A stretch of 7,688 bases of DNA, taken from positions 1 through 7,688 of the forward strand of contig JADHLR010000074.1 in NCBI GenBank assembly GCA_016780525.1, in the 5' to 3' direction. Source of the DNA: Candidatus Puniceispirillum sp. GTDB taxonomy: Bacteria > Pseudomonadota > Alphaproteobacteria > Puniceispirillales > Puniceispirillaceae. Under the pieces are notes generated by a model. That model worked only from the letters and a program-made list of their open reading frames with translations. It was not told where the DNA came from and ran no database searches. Numbering within the stretch: position 1 is the first letter of the stretch; each line of letters opens with the position of its first letter. Of the stretch, positions 1 to 5,338 are shown piece by piece. The translations under genes and the position numbers were made by a program.

Positions 1-151
1 CCAGTAATACCGCATCAATTTGGTTATGTTTTAATTCAAACAGCGCGGATTCGATGCTGTCAGCGGTGGTTTTGAAATAGCCAGCTTCCTCAAGTGTCAT
101 TCCAAGGACATCGGCAACAATCGGGTCGTCTTCAACAACAAGAATATGCAT
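1..151 (-). CDS. Response regulator receiver domain protein (N-terminus only, cut by window edge)
   Basis: Read on the minus strand from the ATG at 151-149, this open frame gives 50 residues and runs off the left edge. It starts MHILVVEDDPIVADVLG, the first beta strand of a CheY-like receiver with the acidic pair (E7, D8, D9) that binds Mg2+. Helix 1 follows (LGMTLEEAGY), then a second strand and an acidic helix, and the fragment ends IDAVLL. Codon 51 begins with G (complement of base 1), as expected for the phosphoacceptor Asp at this position. Such proteins accept a phosphoryl group from a histidine kinase. Whether this one has an output domain or is a stand-alone receiver cannot be seen. 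It is divergent from dksA and has AGAGG seven bases before the ATG. The receiver family is certain in practice; the specific role is unknown. Confidence 0.9.
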   Translation of the reverse strand, partial: MHILVVEDDPIVADVLGMTLEEAGYFKTTADSIESALFELKHNQIDAVLL

Positions 152-158
152 AACGAAA

Positions 159-163
159 CCTCT
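159..163 (-). promoter_or_regulatory. Ribosome binding site of the response regulator gene
   Basis: On the minus strand this reads AGAGG, seven bases before the ATG at 151-149. It supports that start. No other in-frame start with a comparable site is visible upstream. Confidence 0.65.
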
Positions 164-280
164 AAATACAAATTTTGGTTACTATTAATTTTGCTCCCAC
201 TGGCGCACTGAAAATAAAAACTTTAACAATAGCCGCGACGCGCTAACTTCGCCCTATGGATGCCAGATTACGGTGATCGT

Positions 281-294
281 TTTGTCCGGACAAA
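281..294. promoter_or_regulatory. Perfect 14-base palindrome, possible operator
   Basis: TTTGTCCGGACAAA equals its own reverse complement over 14 bases with no spacer. It lies in the divergent region, about 130 bases from the response regulator start and 178 bases from the dksA start. This is the form expected of a site for a dimeric helix-turn-helix regulator. I cannot name the regulator or say which gene it controls. GTGAT (273-277) and ATCAC (294-298) flank it as an outer, slightly off-centre inverted pair. Confidence 0.45.
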
Positions 295-310
295 TCACAT
301 ATGCGTGATT
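293..310. promoter_or_regulatory. Inverted repeat AATCAC-N6-GTGATT, possible operator
   Basis: Six-base arms at 293-298 and 305-310 are exact inverted copies around a six-base spacer. The site overlaps the end of the 14-base palindrome by two bases and is followed by ATTAA-N4-TTAAT (308-312 and 317-321). The half-site order is the reverse of a CRP site (TGTGA-N6-TCACA), so it is not a plain CRP/FNR box. Function is inferred only from symmetry and location. Confidence 0.35.
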
Positions 311-457
311 AACGTTTTAATAATGAAACGGGACGGCTGGAATTTTGGCACCCGCTAATGTTGCGACAAAAAACGCCTTGCGAAATGGTTTGAATCGGTG
401 TACTCCAACGTCCTCGTTAACACTTGCTTCAACACTTCGGGGTTCGGCCTCGCTTAT

Positions 458-464
458 GGGACGG
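458..464 (+). promoter_or_regulatory. Probable ribosome binding site of dksA
   Basis: GGGACGG lies seven bases before the ATG at 472. It is an imperfect Shine-Dalgarno, one base off a GGAGG core. It favours the ATG at 472 over the in-frame TTG at 424, which has no such site. Confidence 0.45.
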
Positions 465-471
465 TGATGAT

Positions 472-1053
472 ATGAGAAAGACCAGTGATGTCCTCACAGC
501 TGAGAGTGATTTAAACTCGAAAAATGCGGAAGCGTTGCCGGCCGATTCAGCCAAAAAGCCAGCCGCCAATGGGGCGTCGAAGCCAGCCAATGCCAATGCC
601 AGTTCCGGTGTTAGTTCAAGTGCCGGTTCTGATATCGGCGCGACAATGTTGCCTGCTGATTACCGGCCAAGCGAGTCTGAAGAATTCATGAATCCGATGC
701 AGCTGTTGTATTTTCGGCAGAAATTGGAAGCCTGGAAAGCTGAATTACTGGATGACGCCAGCGACACAATCACCGGCTTGTCGCAGGAAAATCTGCATCA
801 GCCTGACCAGATGGATCGGGCGCAGATTGAAAGCAATGCGGCGCTTGATTTACGTACCCGTGATCGCGAGCGTAAATTGCTGCAAAAAATTGAATCAGCA
901 CTGCGCCGCATCGACGATGGCAGCTATGGTTATTGCGTCGAAACAGACGAACCGATCAGTCTGCGGCGGCTCGAAGCGCGGCCGATTGCCTCGCTCAGCC
1001 TGCATGCGCAGGAACGGCATGAGCGCATGGAGCGCGTGCATCGCGACGACTAG
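472..1053 (+). CDS. dksA: RNA polymerase-binding transcription factor DksA, zinc-less type
   Basis: DksA enters the RNA polymerase secondary channel and, with ppGpp, adjusts promoter activity in the stringent response. From the ATG at 472 the protein has 193 residues, against 151 in E. coli. Residues 1 to about 60 are a low-complexity Ala/Ser/Asn/Lys tail, probably disordered. The family core follows: MNPMQLLYFRQKLEAWKAELL (73-93), then the coiled coil. The tip motif DxxDxA is intact (D112, D115, A117 in DQMDRA). Next come RTRDRERKLLQKIE and SYGYC. The globular end keeps RRLEARPIASL, but only C155 of the four zinc cysteines remains; the others are T158, S176 and A179. Zinc-free DksA proteins are known in alphaproteobacteria, so this need not mean loss of function. 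An upstream TTG at 424 would add 16 unconserved residues. The gene is monocistronic as far as can be seen, with recA following under its own promoter. Confidence 0.95.
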   Translation: MRKTSDVLTAESDLNSKNAEALPADSAKKPAANGASKPANANASSGVSSSAGSDIGATMLPADYRPSESEEFMNPMQLLYFRQKLEAWKAELLDDASDTITGLSQENLHQPDQMDRAQIESNAALDLRTRDRERKLLQKIESALRRIDDGSYGYCVETDEPISLRRLEARPIASLSLHAQERHERMERVHRDD

Positions 1054-1109
1054 CCAAATAGCCAAACCGGGCTTCATCTTAAAATTCCTTTTGCAGTAAC
1101 GCCGCTCCC

Positions 1110-1141
1110 ACTTTTGTAGGAATGCCTATCCAACTTTTGTA
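1110..1141 (+). repeat. Direct repeat ACTTTTGTA, two copies 23 bases apart
   Basis: ACTTTTGTA occurs at 1110-1118 and again at 1133-1141, upstream of the recA promoter. Its core CTTTTGT appears inverted as ACAAAAG at 1162-1168 and, with one change, as ACAAAAC at 1192-1198. The later copies fall inside the two candidate SOS boxes. The role is unknown; the words are short and A/T-rich, so chance is possible. Confidence 0.4.
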
Positions 1142-1159
1142 TGATGGCTGATTCAAACG

Positions 1160-1174
1160 GAACAAAAGGTGAAA
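1160..1174 (+). promoter_or_regulatory. Degenerate upstream SOS (LexA) box
   Basis: GAAC, seven bases, then GAAA. This is one base off the alphaproteobacterial LexA consensus GAAC-N7-GAAC (GTTC-N7-GTTC on the other strand). It lies just before the -35 element of the proposed recA promoter and 30 bases upstream of a second candidate box. It is the weaker of the two in position. Confidence 0.35.
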
Positions 1175-1180
1175 ATGCTC

Positions 1181-1209
1181 TTGTAAAAAGAACAAAACAT
1201 GTACATAAT
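1181..1209 (+). promoter_or_regulatory. Sigma70-type promoter of recA
   Basis: TTGTAA (1181-1186), a 17-base spacer and CATAAT (1204-1209) match the housekeeping consensus at four and five of six positions. Transcription would start near 1216, leaving a leader of about 80 bases before recA. A candidate LexA box fills the spacer, as expected for a repressed SOS gene. Confidence 0.6.
1190..1204 (+). promoter_or_regulatory. Probable SOS (LexA) operator of recA
   Basis: GAAC, AAAACAT, GTAC: seven of eight fixed positions of GAAC-N7-GAAC. It sits between the -35 and -10 elements, so bound LexA would block RNA polymerase. The right half overlaps the palindrome ATGTACAT (1199-1206). The single mismatch and the unknown LexA specificity of this organism limit confidence. 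Confidence 0.5.
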
Positions 1210-1228
1210 ACATCCCAGACCGTAAAAT

Positions 1229-1269
1229 CGGGCCGTCACGCACAGTGATTCCACATGGACAGGGGCCCG
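1229..1269 (+). promoter_or_regulatory. Possible stem structure in the recA leader
   Basis: CGGGCC (1229-1234) can pair with GGCCCG (1264-1269). Inside it, TCAC (1236-1239) can pair with GTGA (1245-1248) around a five-base loop. The element ends 13 bases before the recA Shine-Dalgarno, within the predicted 5' untranslated region. No U-run follows, so it is not a terminator. Whether it folds or matters is unknown. Confidence 0.3.
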
Positions 1270-1282
1270 TTGATATGCAACT

Positions 1283-1289
1283 AAGGAGG
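1283..1289 (+). promoter_or_regulatory. Strong ribosome binding site of recA
   Basis: AAGGAGG is a near-perfect Shine-Dalgarno six bases before the ATG at 1296. It decides the recA start against in-frame GTG 1245 and ATG 1275, neither of which has a site. It also argues against ATG 1291, which is only one base away and is followed at once by TGA. Confidence 0.9.
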
Positions 1290-1295
1290 CATGTG

Positions 1296-2405
1296 ATGGC
1301 TGGTGTTGTAGTGGATATGAAAATGAAAAGTGACGACAAAAATAAAGCGCTTGAAGCGGCAATCGGGCAGATTGAGAAAGCTTTTGGTAAAGGTTCGGTG
1401 ATGAAGCTTGGCCAGCGCGAATCCGCTGTGGATGTTCAAGCTATTTCCACCGGCTCGCTTGGTCTGGATATTGGGCTTGGTATCGGCGGCTTTCCAAAAG
1501 GCCGTATCGTTGAGATATATGGGCCGGAATCTTCGGGAAAAACGACGCTGGCGTTACATGCGGTGGCTGAGGCACAGAAGGATGGCGGAACATGCGCTTT
1601 TGTTGATGCCGAGCATGCGCTGGATCCGGTTTATGCGCGTAAATTGGGTGTGAATATTGATGATTTGCTGATTTCACAGCCCGATGCCGGCGAGCAGGCG
1701 CTGGAAATTGCCGATACCTTGGTGCGCTCTGGTGCGATTGACGTATTGGTTGTTGATTCGGTGGCTGCATTGGTTCCCCGGGCCGAACTTGAGGGCGAAA
1801 TGGGTGATCACCATGTTGGACTGCATGCGCGCTTGATGAGCCAGGCATTGCGTAAACTGACATCATCGATTGCCCGGTCGAATTGTCTGGTGATTTTCAT
1901 CAATCAGATCCGTTTGAAAATTGGCGTTATGTTTGGCAATCCCGAAACCACAACAGGTGGTAATGCGCTGAAATTTTATGCATCTGTCCGTCTCGATATT
2001 CGCCGTATTGGTGCTATCAAAGACCGGGATGAGGTGGTTGGCAACCAAACCCGGGTGAAAGTTGTCAAGAACAAGGTCGCGGCGCCGTTTCGTACGATTG
2101 AATTTGATATCATGTATGGCGAGGGTATTTCCAAGATGGGCGAATTGCTCGATCTTGGCGTGGCTGCCGGCATTGTCGATAAAGCGGGCGCGTGGATTTC
2201 CTATAATGGTCAGCGGATTGGGCAGGGGCGTGAAAATGCCAAAGTGTTCTTGCGTGAAAACCCTGAAATTGCTGATGAAATTGAATCCGCTATTCGGCAG
2301 AATGCTGGGCTGGTTGGCGATCAGATGCTGGATCATTCCATCGCGGAGAGTGCTGAGGCCACTGTGCCTGACTCGCCAGATATGCCGGAAACAGACGCCA
2401 GCTGA
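1296..2405 (+). CDS. recA: Recombinase RecA
   Basis: RecA forms ATP-dependent filaments on single-stranded DNA, carries out strand exchange in recombinational repair, and triggers LexA self-cleavage in the SOS response. The protein has 369 residues, slightly above the usual 345-355. An N-terminal polymerisation helix (about 14-32) precedes the ATPase core. Walker A is GPESSGKTT (76-84), the catalytic glutamate is E106 in FVDAEHALD, and Walker B is IDVLVVDS (148-155). The sensor glutamine is Q204 in FINQI, and DNA-binding loop L2 lies in GNPETTTGGNALKF (214-227). The C-terminal domain includes GAWISYNGQRIGQGREN, and an acidic tail runs from about 345 to the end. The loop 1 region reads MGDHHVGLHARLMSQALRK. 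All key residues are present. It has its own promoter with candidate LexA boxes and is closed by a terminator at 2446-2480, so it is probably a single-gene unit induced by DNA damage. Confidence 0.99.
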   Translation: MAGVVVDMKMKSDDKNKALEAAIGQIEKAFGKGSVMKLGQRESAVDVQAISTGSLGLDIGLGIGGFPKGRIVEIYGPESSGKTTLALHAVAEAQKDGGTCAFVDAEHALDPVYARKLGVNIDDLLISQPDAGEQALEIADTLVRSGAIDVLVVDSVAALVPRAELEGEMGDHHVGLHARLMSQALRKLTSSIARSNCLVIFINQIRLKIGVMFGNPETTTGGNALKFYASVRLDIRRIGAIKDRDEVVGNQTRVKVVKNKVAAPFRTIEFDIMYGEGISKMGELLDLGVAAGIVDKAGAWISYNGQRIGQGRENAKVFLRENPEIADEIESAIRQNAGLVGDQMLDHSIAESAEATVPDSPDMPETDAS

Positions 2406-2445
2406 TTGGCCGCATTCATTCTGTTCATGCATAACCGCATTTCAT

Positions 2446-2480
2446 AACCCCGTCCGGGCCATGCGCCCGGCGGGGTTTTT
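2446..2480 (+). terminator. Rho-independent terminator of recA
   Basis: AACCCCG (2446-2452) pairs with CGGGGTT (2471-2477), and CCGGGC (2454-2459) pairs with GCCCGG (2465-2470). A single bulged T (2453) and a five-base loop (2460-2464) complete a 13-pair GC-rich stem. A run of five T (2476-2480) follows. It begins 41 bases after the recA stop and should separate recA from alaS transcription. Confidence 0.93.
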
Positions 2481-2515
2481 GCTGCATTTTTCCGGCTGTT
2501 TAGGGCAAGTTGAAC

Positions 2516-2545
2516 TGGACAGGATAGCATCTGCACGGCTACATA
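2516..2545 (+). promoter_or_regulatory. Tentative promoter of alaS
   Basis: TGGACA (2516-2521, five of six matches to TTGACA) is followed after 18 bases by TACATA (2540-2545, three of six matches to TATAAT). A promoter is needed here because a strong terminator lies just upstream. This is the best pair I found, but the -10 is poor. The rest of 2481-2654 shows no gene and no clear leader structure. Confidence 0.3.
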
Positions 2546-2642
2546 TGACGCCTTGGCACGTCTTGTCTTTGGTCTGGGATTTGGCAAAGATGAATGCGGC
2601 GTCAACAGCCGATGGCTATGGCCAGCCCCCGCAGACAATTTT

Positions 2643-2648
2643 GGGAAG
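2643..2648 (+). promoter_or_regulatory. Ribosome binding site of alaS
   Basis: GGGAAG lies six bases before the ATG at 2655. It supports that start over the in-frame GTG upstream. A similar arrangement appears before the ATG at 7682. Confidence 0.5.
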
Positions 2649-2654
2649 ATACAC

Positions 2655-5291
2655 ATGTCTAGCGTAAATGATATTCGCTCTGGTTTTCTGAATTATTTTG
2701 CCGAAAACGGTCATCAGATTGTCGATTCGAGCCCGTTGGTGCCGCAAAACGACCCTACATTAATGTTCGCCAATTCAGGTATGGTGCAGTTCAAAAACCT
2801 GTTTACTGGCGCTGAAACACGCGATTATACGCGGGCCACGACATCACAAAAATGTGTGCGGGCTGGTGGCAAACATAATGATCTGGAAAATGTTGGCTAT
2901 ACGGCACGGCACCACACATTTTTTGAGATGTTGGGGAATTTTTCCTTTGGTGATTATTTTAAGGAACGCGCTATCGAGCTCGCCTGGCGCCTGATCACCA
3001 CAGAGTTTGGGCTGGATCCGCAAAAGCTGCTTGTCACTGTTTATCATGAAGATGACGATGCCGCGGCGTTGTGGCGCAAGATTGCCGGGCTTGGTGATGA
3101 TCGTATCATCCGCATCGCGACCTCGGATAATTTTTGGGCGATGGGCGATACCGGCCCGTGCGGCCCATGTTCAGAAATTTTCTATGATCATGGTGCGCAT
3201 ATTGCCGGCGGCCCGCCGGGGTCACCTGAGGAGGATGGCGACCGGTTTATCGAAATCTGGAATTTGGTGTTCATGCAATATGAACAAACCGCGGCAGAGC
3301 GGCTGTCCTTGCCAAAACCCTCGATTGACACGGGCATGGGTCTTGAACGTATCGCTGCGGTGTTGCAAGGCAAGCATGACAATTATGATATCGACCTGAT
3401 GCGCAGTTTAATCATGGCATCGGCCGAAGCATCCGGGACGGATGCGGATGGGGCACATAACGTATCGCACCGGGTGGTTGCCGATCATCTGCGTGCGGCG
3501 TCGTTTCTGATTGCCGATGGGGTGCTGCCGTCGAATGAGGGGCGTGGCTATGTGTTGCGGCGGATTATGCGGCGGGCTATGCGGCATATCCATCAGATGG
3601 GCTGTGTCGACCCGACGATGTTTAAGCTTGTACCGGTTTTGGTATCAGAGATGGGGGCGCAATATGCCGAACTTGGCCGGGCCCAATCGCTGATAACCGA
3701 AACATTGAAGCTCGAAGAAACCCGCTTTAAAGAAACCCTCGACCGTGGCATGCGGATTTTACAAGATGAGGTAGCAAGCAAAGCTTCGGCCGGCACATTG
3801 GACGGCGCCACCGCCTTTAAACTCTATGACACTTATGGCTTTCCGCTTGATTTAACTCAGGATTTTATGCGGAGCTATGGCTGGCAGGTTGATCTTGCCG
3901 GATTCAACGCCGCCATGGAAGCGCAAAAAGCCGCTGCCCGGCGGTCATGGAGCGGTTCTGGCGATGCCGCCACCGAAGGGGTCTGGCTCGATTTGGGCCA
4001 GCGACTCGCGTCAACCGAGTTTTTGGGTTACACATCGGATACCGCCGAGGCTGTCGTCGCAGCGCTTGTCGATGATAGCGGCGAAGTCACCAAAGCCGAT
4101 GCTGGCCAGTGCGTTCGTATGGTGGTCAATCAGACCCCATTCTATGCCGAGTCAGGTGGACAGATTGGCGATACCGGCACCGTTGATTGGGACGGTGGCA
4201 AGGCGCGCGTCACTGATACGGTGAAAACACCGTCGGGGTTGTTTGTGCATCATCTTGACGTTCTCGAAGGCACAGTGACAACCGATATGGCAGTGCGATT
4301 ACAGATTGATGTAAGCCGCCGCTTGCGGTTGCGCGCAAACCACTCGGCCACGCATTTGTTGCACGAGGCGCTGCGCCATGTTTTGGGCGATCATGTGGCG
4401 CAAAAAGGCTCGATGGTCTCGGCGGACAGGTTGCGGTTTGACTTTTCCCATCCAAAGGCGGTGGAGGCCGATGAACTGGCGCGGGTGCAGGCGATTGTGA
4501 ATGACCGGATCCGCATGAATAGTGAGGTGTCGACCCGTATCATGACCCCGGATGCGGCCATTGAACTTGGCGCGCTGGCGCTGTTTGGCGAAAAATACGG
4601 AGACGAGGTCAGGGTTGTGCAAATGGGTGGGCCAGCCGACGACGGCAGTGATAAAGCCTGGTCAGTCGAATTATGTGGTGGCACCCATGTCACCCGCACT
4701 GGCGATATCAGCCTGTTGAAAATTATCTCTGAATCAGCTGTTGCCGGGGGCGTAAGGCGGCTTGAGGCGGTGACACAATCAGGCGCGTTGGAATGGATTG
4801 AAACGCGTGATCATATTCTCACCCGGGCGGCTGATTTACTGAAAATCACCCCTGATCAGCTGGCTGACAGGGTGGCGCAACTGCTGGAAGAGCGCAAGAA
4901 AACCGAACGCGATTTGACGCAATTGCGGCGCAAGCTGGCTGCTGGTGGTGGTTCTGCTGCCGCTGGCGAGGTGGTAAACGGGGTCAATTTTGTGGGTCGT
5001 TTGTTGGAAGACACGCCGGCACGCGAGCTTAAATCAATGGCGGATGAAATCAAATCGACGCTGAAAAATGCGGTGATTTGTCTGGTTGCGACGGATGCTG
5101 GCAAGGCGTCGGTTGTTGTGGCGGTGACGGATGATCTGACGAAGACGAAAAATGCGGTTGATCTGGTTCGGCTTGGCTCGGCTGCTTTGGGTGGCGGCGG
5201 TGGCGGCGGGCGACCCGATATGGCACAGGCTGGCGGCCCGAACGCAGATGATGCACAGGCCGCCATCGACGCTGTGGCGGCTGCATTGTGA
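2655..5291 (+). CDS. alaS: Alanine--tRNA ligase (alanyl-tRNA synthetase)
   Basis: This cytosolic class II synthetase charges tRNA-Ala using alanine and ATP, and hydrolyses mischarged Ser- and Gly-tRNA-Ala. It has 878 residues, the normal bacterial length. The start MSSVNDIRSGFLNYF matches the family. The frame extends upstream to a GTG at 2553, but those 34 residues are unlike AlaRS. The catalytic domain covers about 1-250: SSPLVPQNDPTLMF (25-38), motif 2 around R85 to N95 (RHHTFFEMLGN) and motif 3 GMGLER (227-232). The tRNA-recognition helices follow to about 460. The editing domain carries the zinc ligands H563 and H567 (HSATH), C674 and H678 (CGGTH), and Q583 in AQKGS. The C-terminal C-Ala domain has a coiled coil (about 735-762) and the glycine-rich loop before RPDMAQAGG (847-861). 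All motifs are intact. It has a separate start from recA, and icd follows after 47 bases. Confidence 0.99.
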   Translation: MSSVNDIRSGFLNYFAENGHQIVDSSPLVPQNDPTLMFANSGMVQFKNLFTGAETRDYTRATTSQKCVRAGGKHNDLENVGYTARHHTFFEMLGNFSFGDYFKERAIELAWRLITTEFGLDPQKLLVTVYHEDDDAAALWRKIAGLGDDRIIRIATSDNFWAMGDTGPCGPCSEIFYDHGAHIAGGPPGSPEEDGDRFIEIWNLVFMQYEQTAAERLSLPKPSIDTGMGLERIAAVLQGKHDNYDIDLMRSLIMASAEASGTDADGAHNVSHRVVADHLRAASFLIADGVLPSNEGRGYVLRRIMRRAMRHIHQMGCVDPTMFKLVPVLVSEMGAQYAELGRAQSLITETLKLEETRFKETLDRGMRILQDEVASKASAGTLDGATAFKLYDTYGFPLDLTQDFMRSYGWQVDLAGFNAAMEAQKAAARRSWSGSGDAATEGVWLDLGQRLASTEFLGYTSDTAEAVVAALVDDSGEVTKADAGQCVRMVVNQTPFYAESGGQIGDTGTVDWDGGKARVTDTVKTPSGLFVHHLDVLEGTVTTDMAVRLQIDVSRRLRLRANHSATHLLHEALRHVLGDHVAQKGSMVSADRLRFDFSHPKAVEADELARVQAIVNDRIRMNSEVSTRIMTPDAAIELGALALFGEKYGDEVRVVQMGGPADDGSDKAWSVELCGGTHVTRTGDISLLKIISESAVAGGVRRLEAVTQSGALEWIETRDHILTRAADLLKITPDQLADRVAQLLEERKKTERDLTQLRRKLAAGGGSAAAGEVVNGVNFVGRLLEDTPARELKSMADEIKSTLKNAVICLVATDAGKASVVVAVTDDLTKTKNAVDLVRLGSAALGGGGGGGRPDMAQAGGPNADDAQAAIDAVAAAL

Positions 5292-5327
5292 CACCGGTGC
5301 TTGTGTTGCGTTGAATTTTTACCGAAT

Positions 5328-5336
5328 GGATGGGGA
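5328..5336 (+). promoter_or_regulatory. Ribosome binding site of icd
   Basis: The purine-rich GGATGGGGA precedes the ATG at 5339, with GGATGG five bases away. It favours 5339 over the in-frame ATG at 5330, which lies within it and has only a T-rich stretch upstream. The two starts differ by three residues. The alaS-icd gap (5292-5338) has no terminator; it contains the 8-base palindrome CACCGGTG (5292-5299). Confidence 0.5.
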
Positions 5337-5338
5337 AC

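Larger units (their letters stand above)
152..471. other. Divergent intergenic region between the response regulator gene and dksA
   Basis: This stretch of about 320 bases has no convincing gene. It must hold promoters in both directions, but I could not pick a -35/-10 pair with confidence for either gene. The notable content is a cluster of dyad symmetries at 273-321, listed separately. The dksA frame stays open upstream to a TTG at 424, which I do not take as the start. Confidence 0.6.

Noticed and set aside
309..320. CtrA binding site from TTAA pairs near 309-320
   Set aside because: The spacing is four bases, not the seven of TTAA-N7-TTAA, so it does not fit the CtrA consensus.
424..471. 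TTG at 424 as the dksA start
   Set aside because: It is a rare start codon with no ribosome binding site. ATG 472 has a plausible one.
1245..1295. Upstream in-frame GTG (1245) and ATG (1275) as recA starts
   Set aside because: Neither has a Shine-Dalgarno and the added residues are not RecA-like. AAGGAGG lies six bases before ATG 1296.
2553..2654. Longer AlaRS from the GTG at 2553
   Set aside because: The 34 extra residues resemble no AlaRS N-terminus, whereas the family start motif begins exactly at the ATG at 2655.
2481..2654. T-box or other amino-acid-sensing leader before alaS
   Set aside because: No T-box core or antiterminator pair is visible, and T-boxes are characteristic of Gram-positive bacteria. 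The terminator at 2446-2480 belongs to recA.
5193..5210. G-rich run near the end of alaS as a nucleotide repeat or mobile signal
   Set aside because: It encodes the normal glycine-rich loop of the AlaRS C-Ala domain.
4856..5266. Minus-strand open frames within alaS, and similar ones within recA and icd
   Set aside because: They lie antisense to highly conserved coding sequence, have unnatural composition (runs of Pro, Ser and Arg) and no supporting start signals.
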